A stretch of DNA of 64,000 nucleotides. Origin: Actinomyces sp. oral taxon 414 (GTDB taxonomy: Bacteria > Actinomycetota > Actinomycetes > Actinomycetales > Actinomycetaceae). Both the position numbers and the translations under genes were made by a program. The stretch is taken from contig NZ_CP012590.1 in the NCBI RefSeq assembly GCF_001278845.1, positions 682,001 to 746,000 on the forward strand, written 5' to 3'. Positions 1 through 7,438 of this stretch are shown here, piece by piece; the stretch's first letter is position 1, and each line of letters opens with the position of its first letter. The notes beneath the pieces were generated by a model. That model ran no database searches. It had not been told where the DNA came from and saw nothing but the letters and a program-made list of their open reading frames with translations.

Positions 1-432
1 GGCCTTCGCCCAGCCGTGCTCGTTCCTGAGCCACGAGCTTACGATGATGTGGCCGGCCAGGGCGTGCGGCATCTTGTGCCGTTCGGGTTTGAGGACCTCG
101 GACGGCTTTTGGTTCAGTCCCGCCTCCTTCATGCGGTCGTTCAGGTTCGAGACCTGGATGGAGAAGGCCGGGGTGCACTTGCCGATGTCGTGAACACTGG
201 CGATCCAGGCGGCGAGGAGGCGGAACTCGTCCGCCGGGGCCAGGCCCGACGTCGAGTCGGCGAACTCGCGCTCGATGAGGTCGCCGGTGGTGGGTGCCAG
301 CCAGGTTCGGGCGAGGTGCTCGGCCACGGCGGCGGCGTCGAGCAGGTGCAGCCACAGGGGGAGCCAGTGACGACTCTCAGGGTCGTAGCCGGACTTGGCC
401 CACACGGAGCGGGCGCGGGCTGACAGTGTCAC
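1..432 (-). CDS. cas3: CRISPR-associated helicase/nuclease Cas3, N-terminal HD part (runs off the window)
   Basis: Cas3 is the nuclease-helicase that Cascade recruits to degrade target DNA in type I CRISPR systems. Only the first ~144 residues are present; the reading frame is open to base 1. The start region reads TLSARARSVWAKSG, followed by WLPLWLHLLDAAAVAEHLA, which carries the first HD-domain histidine. Then come AAWIASVHDIGK, with the diagnostic His-Asp pair, and HKMPHALAGHIIVSSW with further metal-ligand histidines. The GTG at 432 is chosen because AAGGA lies 7 nt upstream; an in-frame ATG at 447 lacks a ribosome site. The gene reads leftwards, so the Cascade and cas1-cas2 genes should lie outside the window. 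It fits the type I-E repeat of the array starting 8.5 kb away. The helicase part cannot be seen. Confidence 0.9.
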   Translation of the reverse strand, partial: MTLSARARSVWAKSGYDPESRHWLPLWLHLLDAAAVAEHLARTWLAPTTGDLIEREFADSTSGLAPADEFRLLAAWIASVHDIGKCTPAFSIQVSNLNDRMKEAGLNQKPSEVLKPERHKMPHALAGHIIVSSWLRNEHGWAKA

Positions 433-604
433 AGGGAGGTCCTTCATCGGAGTGGGGGAGCCCAGGTTATTGCGGTGGGCGCGGCGCGGCGGGCCAGTTC
501 GCGGACCGTTACCGAATCGTTGCCCGGATGGGGGCGGGTGTGATCTGTGTGAAAGCCGGGACTGCGGGTGCGTCGGCTTGGGGCGGCGGGCGCCAGCAGG
601 TAGC

Positions 605-642
605 CTGGGTGTGGGCGCAGGTATGACTACGCCCACACCCAG
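605..642. terminator. Perfect 13-bp hairpin between the 47-aa gene and cas3
   Basis: CTGGGTGTGGGCG at 605-617 pairs perfectly with CGCCCACACCCAG at 630-642 across a 12-nt loop. It starts 15 nt past the stop of the small minus-strand gene and about 170 nt before cas3. It probably ends the small gene's transcript. There is no clear U-tract, so termination is an inference. The remaining 160 nt before cas3 holds no ORF I can support and no convincing promoter. Confidence 0.6.
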
Positions 643-656
643 ACACATGTCCCGCA

Positions 657-800
657 TCATCCGAGCATGGTGATCAGCGCATGGATGGTGGAGGCGACGG
701 CGGAGACGATGGCGGCCGTGTGCCGGAGGCACTCCGTGAGAAGGTGGATCCCGTCCAGGTCCGACCGTCGGCTCCCCTTGCGGGGCGTGTGTCTGTTCAT
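657..800 (-). CDS. Small uncharacterised 47-aa protein beside cas3
   Basis: I do not recognise this protein. It starts ATG at 800 behind a strong ribosome site (AAAGGAG, 5 nt before the start), by far the best in this stretch, so I take it as real. The N-terminal half is basic and polar (MNRHTPRKGSRRSDLDG). The C-terminal half is hydrophobic (AAIVSAVASTIHALITMLG) and could be one short membrane-associated helix. It sits between the fossil CRISPR repeats and cas3, reads in the same direction as cas3 and is followed by a 13-bp hairpin. A cas accessory role, a toxin-like peptide or a phage-derived peptide are all possible; nothing in the sequence decides. Confidence 0.6.
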   Translation of the reverse strand: MNRHTPRKGSRRSDLDGIHLLTECLRHTAAIVSAVASTIHALITMLG

Positions 801-887
801 ATCAACTCCTTTCTAACGTGTGGTGACTAGCTGTATTAGTCCCATAGAGCGGATGTTAGCATACTTCTCGGCTTCGGCTTGAGCTGG

Positions 888-965
888 AAGACCCTGCGTG
901 CTGTAGCGGGGATGACCCAGTGTGATGACTAGCTGTCGCGTATACCCCGCGCGAGCGGGGATCCG
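888..965 (+). repeat. Two degenerate type I-E CRISPR repeats of opposite polarity to the main array
   Basis: At 940-965 the sequence GTATACCCCGCGCGAGCGGGG continues with ATCC. This is the reverse-complement form of the main array repeat with one substitution and a 3-nt deletion near its end. At 888-917 a more decayed copy keeps AGCGGGGATGACCC. The interval between them is only 22 nt, shorter than a true spacer. The stretch GTGTGATGACTAGCTGT at 920-936 is nearly repeated at 818-834 (GTGTGGTGACTAGCTGT). I read this as a vestigial second array or leader end next to cas3. Confidence 0.55.
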
Positions 966-981
966 GGCTCGGGCTCAACGA

Positions 982-1020
982 TCGAGGGGGTCCGCCACAG
1001 AACGCGGCGGACCCCCTCGA
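982..1020. terminator. Perfect 15-bp hairpin
   Basis: The arms 982-996 (TCGAGGGGGTCCGCC) and 1006-1020 are perfectly complementary around a 9-nt loop. The hairpin lies between the CRISPR fossils and the glyA riboswitch. It could end a transcript arriving from either side. No U-tract follows, so function is inferred from structure only. Confidence 0.55.
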
Positions 1021-1124
1021 CTCGGTTGGCCGAGGCGGAGGCGGTGCTCGTAAGCGGCGTGTCGCGCAGGCGGGCGGGAGAGTCGTCGCGACGCGCCCCG
1101 ACGTCGGCGGCGCGGTAGCATGGG

Positions 1125-1232
1125 CGCGTCGTCGCGACTGGCGCAAAGGTGGTCACCACCGGGGAGCGGCGGCGCCGCGCCGGATCGCCCGGGGCGGCCA
1201 TCACGAACCTGGTCGCCCGCCTGGGCCGAGGT
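1125..1232 (+). promoter_or_regulatory. ZTP (pfl-type) riboswitch upstream of glyA-folD
   Basis: The stretch CGACTGGCGCAAAGGTGG at 1136-1153, then TCACCACCGGGGAGCG, and after a variable GC-rich stem CGCCCGCCTGGGC at 1214-1226, matches the conserved core of the pfl/ZTP riboswitch as I know it. That RNA senses the purine intermediate ZTP/ZMP, which builds up when 10-formyl-THF is short, and it controls one-carbon genes such as glyA, folD and purH. A TAGCAT -10 box at 1116-1121 would start the RNA just before it. The motif recognition comes from reading the sequence; no covariance search was run. Confidence 0.8.
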
Positions 1233-1275
1233 CACCGCCCCCGCACGGCGCCGCCGTGCCGACACGAGGAGAACC

Positions 1276-2586
1276 ATGACCGGTCCCGCCAGCACCGCCC
1301 TCAATAACCTGCCCCTGGCCGAGCTCGACCCCGAGATCGCCGCCGTCCTCACCGGAGAGCTCGACCGTCAGCGCGAGACCCTGGAGATGATCGCCTCGGA
1401 GAACTTCGTTCCCCGCGCCGTCCTGCAGGCCCAGGGCTCGGTCCTGACCAACAAGTACGCGGAGGGGTACCCGGGCCGCCGCTACTACGGCGGCTGCGAG
1501 GTCGTCGACGTCGCCGAGAGCCTCGCCATCGAGCGGGCCAAGGCCGTCTTCGGGGCCCAGTGGGCCAATGTCCAGCCCCACTCCGGCGCCCAGGCCAACG
1601 CCGCCGTCCTCCACGCCCTGGCCGATGCCGGCGACACCATCCTGGGCCTGTCCCTGGCCCACGGCGGCCACCTCACCCACGGCATGAGGATCAACTTCTC
1701 CGGCAAGAACTACCGCGCCACCGCCTACGGCGTGGACGAGACCACCATGCGCATTGAGATGGACCAGGTGCGTGAGGTCGCCCTGCGCGAGCGCCCCCGG
1801 GTCATTATCGCCGGCTGGTCCGCCTACCCGCGCCACCTCGACTTCGAGGCCTTCCGCGCCATCGCCGACGAGGTCGGCGCCGCCCTGTGGACCGACATGG
1901 CCCACTTCGCCGGGCTCGTCGCCGCCGGACTGCACCCCTCCCCCCTGCCCGCCTCCGACGTCGTGTCCACCACCGTCCACAAGACCCTGGGCGGCCCCCG
2001 CTCCGGCATGCTCCTGTCCAACCGCGCCGAGCAGTGGGGCAGGAAACTCAACTCCGCCGTCTTCCCCGGCCAGCAGGGCGGACCCCTCATGCACGTCATC
2101 GCCGCCAAGGCCATCGCCATGAAGATCGCCGGCACCGAGGAGTTCAAGGACCGCCAGAAGCGCACCGTGCGCGGCGCGGCCCTCCTGGCCGAGCGCCTGC
2201 TCGCCGACGACGTCGGTGCCGCCGGCATCCGGCTGGTCACCAGCGGCACCGACGTCCACCTGGTCCTGGTGGACCTGCGCGACTCCTGCCTGGACGGCCA
2301 GCAGGCCGAGGACCTGCTGCACGAGGCCGGCATCACCGTCAACCGCAACGCCGTCCCCTTCGACCCGCGCCCGGCGCGCGTGACCTCCGGACTGCGCATT
2401 GGCACGCCCGCCCTGGCCACCCGCGGCTTCGGCGACGCCGAGTTCACCGAGGTCGCCGACATCATCGCCACCGCCCTGGTCGCCGGCGCCGCCGGGGCGG
2501 CCGACGAGGAGCTGCTGACGGCCCTGCGCGGCCGCGTGCGCGCCCTGACCGACGCCTTCCCGCTCTACCCGGGGCTGGTCCAGTGA
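1276..2586 (+). CDS. glyA: Serine hydroxymethyltransferase
   Basis: GlyA is the cytosolic PLP enzyme that interconverts serine + THF and glycine + 5,10-methylene-THF. The 436-residue product has family length. It carries [11 protein letters not shown] and SGAQANAAV near the N-terminus and the PLP lysine in [13 protein letters not shown] (Lys236). The start ATG follows AGGAG by 4 nt. The frame is open further upstream to 1120, but that extension would overlap the riboswitch and is rejected. folD overlaps the stop by 4 nt (GTGA), so the two are one operon under the ZTP riboswitch. Confidence 0.97.
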   Translation: MTGPASTALNNLPLAELDPEIAAVLTGELDRQRETLEMIASENFVPRAVLQAQGSVLTNKYAEGYPGRRYYGGCEVVDVAESLAIERAKAVFGAQWANVQPHSGAQANAAVLHALADAGDTILGLSLAHGGHLTHGMRINFSGKNYRATAYGVDETTMRIEMDQVREVALRERPRVIIAGWSAYPRHLDFEAFRAIADEVGAALWTDMAHFAGLVAAGLHPSPLPASDVVSTTVHKTLGGPRSGMLLSNRAEQWGRKLNSAVFPGQQGGPLMHVIAAKAIAMKIAGTEEFKDRQKRTVRGAALLAERLLADDVGAAGIRLVTSGTDVHLVLVDLRDSCLDGQQAEDLLHEAGITVNRNAVPFDPRPARVTSGLRIGTPALATRGFGDAEFTEVADIIATALVAGAAGAADEELLTALRGRVRALTDAFPLYPGLVQ

Positions 2587-3488
2587 GGGCCCCCTGGAGC
2601 GGACCCGCCCGGGTCCTGGACGGCAGGGCCACCGCCGCCGCCATCAAGGCCGAGCTGACCGGGCGCGTCGCGGCCCTGCGCGAGCGCGGCGCCGCCGTCG
2701 GCCTGGGCACCGTCCTGGTGGGCGAGGACCCCGGCAGCCTCAAGTACGTGGCCGGCAAGCACGCCGACTGCGCCGAGGTGGGCATCGAGTCCATCCGCGT
2801 CGACCTGCCCGCCACGGCGACGCAGGCCGAGGTCGAGGCCGCCGTCGACGCCCTCAACGCCGATGAGGCCTGCACCGGCTACATCGTCCAGCTGCCCCTG
2901 CCGCGCGGCATTGACGCCAACGCGATCCTGGAGCGCATCGACCCGGACAAGGACGCCGACGGCCTGCACCCCACCAACCTGGGCCGCCTCGTCCTGCGCA
3001 GATCCGGGCCCATCGACTCGCCCCTGCCGTGCACGCCCCGGGCCTGCATCGAGCTCATGACCCGCCACGGCATCGACCTGGCGGGCGCCGACGTGTGCGT
3101 CATCGGGCGCGGCGTGACCGTGGGGCGCTCCATCGGACTGCTGCTGGGGCGCAAGGACGTCAACGCCACCGTCGACGTGTGCCACACCGGCACGGCGGAC
3201 CTGGGGGCGCACGCGCGCCGCGCCGACGTCGTCATCGCCGCCGCCGGGCACGCCGGGATCGTGCGCCCCGAGATGGTGCGCCCCGGAGCCGTCGTCCTGG
3301 ACGTGGGGGTCTCGCGGGTCGTCGACCCGGCCACCGGCAGGGCCCGCATCGCCGGGGACGTGGCCGACGGCGTCGACGAGGTGGCCGCCTGGATGTCCCC
3401 CAACCCCGGCGGAGTCGGGCCCATGACCCGCGCCCTGCTGTTGGCCAATGTCGTCGAGGCCGCCGAGAGGCGGTCCGGAATCGGCTGA
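2583..3488 (+). CDS. folD: Bifunctional methylenetetrahydrofolate dehydrogenase/cyclohydrolase
   Basis: FolD oxidises 5,10-methylene-THF to methenyl-THF and hydrolyses it to 10-formyl-THF, using the product of GlyA. The 301-residue protein shows the substrate motif [23 protein letters not shown], the nucleotide-binding [14 protein letters not shown] and the C-terminal [14 protein letters not shown]. It starts with GTG overlapping the glyA TGA, which implies translational coupling. A 24-bp perfect palindrome follows the stop immediately. Confidence 0.97.
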   Translation: MRAPWSGPARVLDGRATAAAIKAELTGRVAALRERGAAVGLGTVLVGEDPGSLKYVAGKHADCAEVGIESIRVDLPATATQAEVEAAVDALNADEACTGYIVQLPLPRGIDANAILERIDPDKDADGLHPTNLGRLVLRRSGPIDSPLPCTPRACIELMTRHGIDLAGADVCVIGRGVTVGRSIGLLLGRKDVNATVDVCHTGTADLGAHARRADVVIAAAGHAGIVRPEMVRPGAVVLDVGVSRVVDPATGRARIAGDVADGVDEVAAWMSPNPGGVGPMTRALLLANVVEAAERRSGIG

Positions 3489-3512
3489 GGCGGGCGCCGG
3501 CCGGCGCCCGCC
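3489..3512 (+). terminator. 24-bp GC palindrome after folD
   Basis: GGCGGGCGCCGG followed by its exact complement CCGGCGCCCGCC starts on the base after the folD stop. It can fold as a hairpin and probably ends the glyA-folD transcript. There is no U-run. Confidence 0.55.
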
Positions 3513-3568
3513 GGCACCGGTGCGCCGGACCGCGGACCGCGCCGGCGCTCAGTTGCCCGTGACGGAAC

Positions 3569-3871
3569 TCAGTTGCCCATGACGAAGGCGCGGTGCCGCA
3601 GGCTGCCGGGGCGGCGCTCCTCGATCTGGACGGAGGCGACCGACGCCCAGCGGGGGCCGTGGTAGAGCCAGGCGATGAGGCGAGACACGTCGTCGGCGGG
3701 GCCCTGGGCGAGGACCTCGACATCGCCGTCGTCGAGATTGCTGACCTCGCCGACCAGGCCGAGCCGGGAGCCCTCCTCCATGCACGTCCAGCGGAATCCG
3801 ACGCCCTGGACGCGCCCGGACACGAGGGCGCGGATGGTTCGGGTCCTCTCCGGGACGGGCCTCCTCCTCAT
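3569..3871 (-). CDS. acyP: Acylphosphatase
   Basis: Acylphosphatases hydrolyse carboxyl-phosphate bonds of small metabolites. The 100-residue product has the family length and both active-site signatures: GRVQGVGFRW (catalytic Arg) and SNLDDGDVEVLAQG (catalytic Asn). I chose the ATG at 3871 because CACAAT ends 6 nt before it, matching the leaderless arrangement seen elsewhere here. The frame is open further upstream, but that part overlaps the divergent exonuclease gene. A 20-nt unit containing the stop (CTCAGTTGCCC...) is tandemly duplicated just downstream at about 3549-3588. Confidence 0.9.
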   Translation of the reverse strand: MRRRPVPERTRTIRALVSGRVQGVGFRWTCMEEGSRLGLVGEVSNLDDGDVEVLAQGPADDVSRLIAWLYHGPRWASVASVQIEERRPGSLRHRAFVMGN

Positions 3872-3920
3872 GGCACCATTGTGCACCGGTGCGCACCGGG
3901 CTGGCACGTACCCTGTGCGC

Positions 3921-4799
3921 ATGCGCATCGCCACCGTCAATGTCAATGGCATTCGCGCCGCGGCCCGCAAGGGCATGGCCGCGTGGCTTGAGACCGGCGC
4001 CCCCGACGTCCTGCTGCTCCAGGAGGTGCGGGCCGATGCGGACACCGCCGCCGCCCTCCTGCCCGGCTACCACTCGCTCATCTGGCCGTCCCGGATCAGG
4101 GGCCGCGCCGGGGTGGGTGTGGCCGTGCGCGACGGCGGCCCACTGACCCTGGGCCGGGCCCGCCGCGGGGTGGCCGACGGGGGAGAGGAGCCCGACGTGG
4201 ACTCCGGCCGTTGGCTGGAGGTGGAGCTGGAACCCGCCGACGGCGCCGGCGCGGGGGGCGGGGCGGCGGCGCTCGCGGCGCCGGGCGCCGGCCTCGCCGT
4301 CGGCGGCCTCACGGTCGTGTCCGCCTACCTGCACGCGGGGCGGGTCGGCACCCCCAAGCTCGGCGAGAAGCTCGCCCACCTGGCCCTGGTGGACGCCCGC
4401 ATGGCCCGGCTGCTGGCCGGGGCCCGCGCCGGCGGCCGCCAGGTGATCATGGCCGGGGACCTCAATGTGGTCCGCTCCGAGCGCGACATCAAGAACTGGA
4501 GGTCGAACCACAACCGGGTCAGCGGAGTCCTCGACGTCGAGATCGAGCACCTGGAGGGGTGGTTCTCCTCCGGCTGGGTCGATGTGACCCGCGCCCTGAA
4601 TCCCCGCACCCAGGGCCCCTACACGTGGTGGTCGCAGCGGGGCCGGGCCTTCGACAATGACGCGGGCTGGCGGATCGACTACCAGGTGGCCACCCCCACG
4701 GCGGCGTCCCGGGCCCTGGCGGTGCGAGTGGATCGCGCGGGCGCCTACGATGAGCGCTGGTCGGATCACGCCCCGCTCGTCGTCGACTACGCCGACTGA
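3921..4799 (+). CDS. xth: Exodeoxyribonuclease III / AP endonuclease
   Basis: This is a Mg-dependent endonuclease/exonuclease/phosphatase-fold DNA repair enzyme acting at abasic sites. The 292-residue product opens MRIATVNVNGIRAA and contains LLQEVRAD, the AGDLNVVRSERDI loop, RIDYQVAT and the terminal SDHAPLVVDY, which together form the catalytic set. The region around residues 75-130 carries a Gly/Ala-rich insert. TACCCT at 3909-3914 ends 6 nt before the ATG, so the mRNA is probably leaderless. It is divergent from acyP, and the two share a short promoter interval. Confidence 0.93.
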   Translation: MRIATVNVNGIRAAARKGMAAWLETGAPDVLLLQEVRADADTAAALLPGYHSLIWPSRIRGRAGVGVAVRDGGPLTLGRARRGVADGGEEPDVDSGRWLEVELEPADGAGAGGGAAALAAPGAGLAVGGLTVVSAYLHAGRVGTPKLGEKLAHLALVDARMARLLAGARAGGRQVIMAGDLNVVRSERDIKNWRSNHNRVSGVLDVEIEHLEGWFSSGWVDVTRALNPRTQGPYTWWSQRGRAFDNDAGWRIDYQVATPTAASRALAVRVDRAGAYDERWSDHAPLVVDYAD

Positions 4800-4860
4800 G
4801 CCGCGGGCGGTACTCTTCCCTTTTCCTCCCCGTCTCACTCACATCTTCAGAGGAGCCCGT

Positions 4861-5787
4861 GTGCGCATCGTCCTCGCCCTGGGCGGCAACGCCCTCCTGC
4901 CCCGCGGGGCCACTCCGGACACCGCGATCCAGGTCGCCAAGGTGCGCCTGGCCGTGGAGGCCCTACGGCCGCTGGCCCTGGCGCACGAACTGGTCCTCAC
5001 CCACGGCAACGGACCCCAGGTGGGTCTGCTCGCCGCGGCCACGGCCGGCTCGGACCTGCCCGCCAACGTCTACCCGCTTGACACCCTCGTCGCCCAGACG
5101 CAGGGGATGATCGGCTTCTGGATCACCCAGGCCCTTACCGACGCCCTGCCCGGCAGGCCGGTGGCGGGACTGCTCACGCGCACCCTGGTCGATCCCGACG
5201 ACCCGGCCATGAGCCGGCCCACGAAATTCGTGGGCGCGGTGCTCAGCGAGCAGGAGGCCCAGCTGCTGGCCGCCGAGCGAGCCTGGACCATGGCGCGCGA
5301 CGGCGAGTACTGGCGGCGCGTGGTCCCCTCGCCGGCGCCCAGGAGCATCCTGGAGGCCGACGTCGTCGCCTCCCTGCTGGACCGGGGGACGATCGTGGTG
5401 TGCGCGGGCGGCGGCGGGGTCGCGGTGCGCACCTGGCAGGACGGCACGCACGAGGGCGTGGAGGCCGTGGTCGACAAGGACCTGGCCTCGGCGGTACTGG
5501 CGGAGCAGATCGGCGCGGACCTGCTCATCGTCCTCACCGACGTCGCCGGAGTGGTCGCGGATTACGGCACCCCGCAAGCGCGGCTGCTCGAGCGGGCCAC
5601 ACCGGCCCAACTGCGGGCGCTGGGCCTGCCGGCCGGGTCCATGGGGCCCAAGGCGGAGGCCTGCGCGAGCTTCGTGGAGCGCACCGGCGGGCGCGCGGTC
5701 ATCGGGGCGCTGGGCCAGGCCGCGGAGATCGTGGCCGGGTGCGCGGGCACGCAGGTGGTTCCCGATGACGACCAAGGCCGCGACTGA
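4861..5787 (+). CDS. arcC: Carbamate kinase
   Basis: Carbamate kinase makes ATP from carbamoyl phosphate + ADP, usually as the last step of the arginine deiminase pathway. The 308-residue product has LALGGNALLPRG, THGNGPQVGLL, TKFVGAVLS, VVDKDLASAVLAEQ, LTDVAGV and GSMGPKAEA, all typical of the amino-acid kinase fold of ArcC. The GTG at 4861 follows AGAGGAG; a TACTCT -10 box lies at 4811-4816. No arcA or arcB is visible, so carbamoyl phosphate must come from elsewhere in the genome or the gene stands alone. Confidence 0.93.
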   Translation: MRIVLALGGNALLPRGATPDTAIQVAKVRLAVEALRPLALAHELVLTHGNGPQVGLLAAATAGSDLPANVYPLDTLVAQTQGMIGFWITQALTDALPGRPVAGLLTRTLVDPDDPAMSRPTKFVGAVLSEQEAQLLAAERAWTMARDGEYWRRVVPSPAPRSILEADVVASLLDRGTIVVCAGGGGVAVRTWQDGTHEGVEAVVDKDLASAVLAEQIGADLLIVLTDVAGVVADYGTPQARLLERATPAQLRALGLPAGSMGPKAEACASFVERTGGRAVIGALGQAAEIVAGCAGTQVVPDDDQGRD

Positions 5788-5830
5788 GGCGGAACGGGGC
5801 GGATCGACACGGATCGGGACGGGAGCGGAT

Positions 5831-6481
5831 ATGGCCAGGCGGCCTGTTTTCACACCCCTGGGGACGAGGCCTTACGTCCGCGAGGTCAACACCGAGTTCG
5901 TCTTCCACCCGGGGTTCTCCCTCAAGCAGAAGCAGCGGTCCGTCGACAGCCTTCATCGTTCCTTCCTGGCCGCGTACCCGGGCGCGCGGATGCTGGAGGT
6001 CTCGGGCAGGTCCCCGCTCACCCTGGGAGTGGAGCTGAGCGCCTTCCGCCTCATGATCCGCCAGGGCGGTGCGGAGTACCCGGTCGAGTCGGCCTTCCAG
6101 GCCTCCAAGGTCTTCGCGGATGGAGGGCCGTTCACCGACCTGCTCGGAGCGAGTCCCCGCGACGCCAAGCGCGACCCGCGACTCCGGACGAGCGGCGAGC
6201 TGGTGGGATTCGAGTTCTTCTCGCGCGCCTTCCCTTTGGAGCCGCGGACCTTCTTCTACGACTGGTTATACGTGGGCGCCCTGGCGGGGCGTCCCGAACT
6301 AGTTGACGAGCTGGCGTCCTACACGGCCTTCACGGATATCGAGTTCAACCCGAAGCGGTCGATCAATTGCCAGGCGCGTTCGGTGTCCCTCTTCCAGGGG
6401 TTGCGGGCGGCCGGCGCCGTGGACCGGGCCCTGAAGTCGGCGGACGCCTTCCTCCGGGTGTGCTACGACTCCGGTCGTTGA
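5831..6481 (+). CDS. DarT1-associated NADAR-type antitoxin, without a visible toxin
   Basis: NADAR-domain proteins of this family remove the ADP-ribose that DarT1 toxins attach to DNA. The 216-residue product shows the family pattern: an N-terminal FTPLG...VREVNTEFVFHPGFSLKQKQRSV, then VESAFQASKVFADGGPFTDL, DAKRDPRLRTSGELVGFEFF, FPLEPRTFFYDWLYVGAL and FTDIEFNPKRSINCQARS. GGAGCGG lies 6 nt before the ATG at 5831; an earlier in-frame ATG at 5765 overlaps arcC. No DarT-like gene lies on either side. An IS insertion begins 145 nt downstream, so the partner may have been lost. Family assignment is by recognition of these motifs. Confidence 0.8.
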   Translation: MARRPVFTPLGTRPYVREVNTEFVFHPGFSLKQKQRSVDSLHRSFLAAYPGARMLEVSGRSPLTLGVELSAFRLMIRQGGAEYPVESAFQASKVFADGGPFTDLLGASPRDAKRDPRLRTSGELVGFEFFSRAFPLEPRTFFYDWLYVGALAGRPELVDELASYTAFTDIEFNPKRSINCQARSVSLFQGLRAAGAVDRALKSADAFLRVCYDSGR

Positions 6482-6625
6482 AAACTCGCCAGACCCATCG
6501 CGATCGTCTCTACTTGCGCGGAACTTACGGCTGCCGCGCATTGAAGTGGAGCCCCAATGCCCGGACGTTCAATCGGCCTGTTATCTCAAGGCTGGTCCAG
6601 GGGGGAATCCGCTTCGATTCCTAAT
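6482..6625. other. Gap between the NADAR gene and the IS element
   Basis: This 144-nt stretch holds no gene I can support. One plus-strand frame is open across it and ends LVQGGIRFDS before a TAA at 6622-6624, but it has no start or recognisable family. It could be the tail of a gene destroyed by the IS insertion. Confidence 0.3.
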
Positions 6626-7426
6626 TGAGCCTTTCTCACCAGAACTGGCGGTTCGGGGGTGGGGATCGGCGTGGTGGTGCGGGAAGGATCGGGCGGGGGG
6701 TGGGGGTGGTGCGCGCGGGGACCGGTCCGGGATAGTGTGTTCTAACCACACGAATCACTACCAGGGGGTCCCCGCGCGGGTGTCTTATCCTGCCACTGGC
6801 GATGTTCCCGAGTCCATCGCCCACGCCATCTGCCTGTGGTTGGCGGCCCACCGCAGGGCGCACGGGCGCGAGGCCGTGGCAGAGGGCGGCCACCTGCCGG
6901 GCCCCGGGCGGTGCTGGTGCTGGGGTGGATGGTGGCGGGCACGGCCCTGACCACTCTGGCCCGCGACTCGAGGGTGAGCCGGGCCACGGCCTACAGGTAT
7001 CTGCATGAGGCCCTGGGGGTGATCGCGGACCGGGCCCCGGACCTTCCCGAGGTCCTTCAGCGGTTGCGCGAGCGGAAAGAGCCGTTCGTCTGTCTGGACG
7101 GGACCCTGATCCGCACCGACCGGGTGGCCCCGGCGCAACCCGGACACGGGCCACCACCTGTGGTATTCAGGTCTTGGCCGGGGCGCTGGGCGGCAACGTG
7201 CAGGTGGTGATGGATTTTCGCTGGGTTCCCGGTGTACACGGGTCCGGTGGAGCCCGGCTCCACCCACGACCTGACCGCGGCCAGGCTGCATGTGCTGCCG
7301 GCCCTGTACCGGTCGGCCTGTAGCAAATACGAAACAAGATAAACCGCTGTTAATTCGGCTCACCTGTGGAGGTGGACGACCCCCGAGGGGCGCGCATTCC
7401 GGGTGGATTGGAATCGGATTGCGCGT

Positions 7427-7432
7427 TATAAT
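7427..7432 (+). promoter_or_regulatory. TATAAT -10 box of the IS630 transposase
   Basis: A perfect TATAAT ends 6 nt before the ATG at 7439, predicting a leaderless transcript as for many host genes in this window. I see no good -35 hexamer at 16-18 nt. Confidence 0.6.
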
Positions 7433-7438
7433 AGTGGC

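Noticed and set aside
1120-1275. Extended N-terminus of glyA
   Set aside because: The extension overlaps the riboswitch and lacks conservation-like sequence; the ATG at 1276 has AGGAG and fits family length.
3549-3588. Tandem 20-nt repeat around the acylphosphatase stop as a regulatory element
   Set aside because: Two copies of CTCAGTTGCCC... are most simply a short duplication of the gene end; nothing points to function.
6482-6625. A remnant of the DarT toxin after the NADAR gene
   Set aside because: The open frame ending LVQGGIRFDS has no DarT motif that I can identify, so I leave it unassigned.
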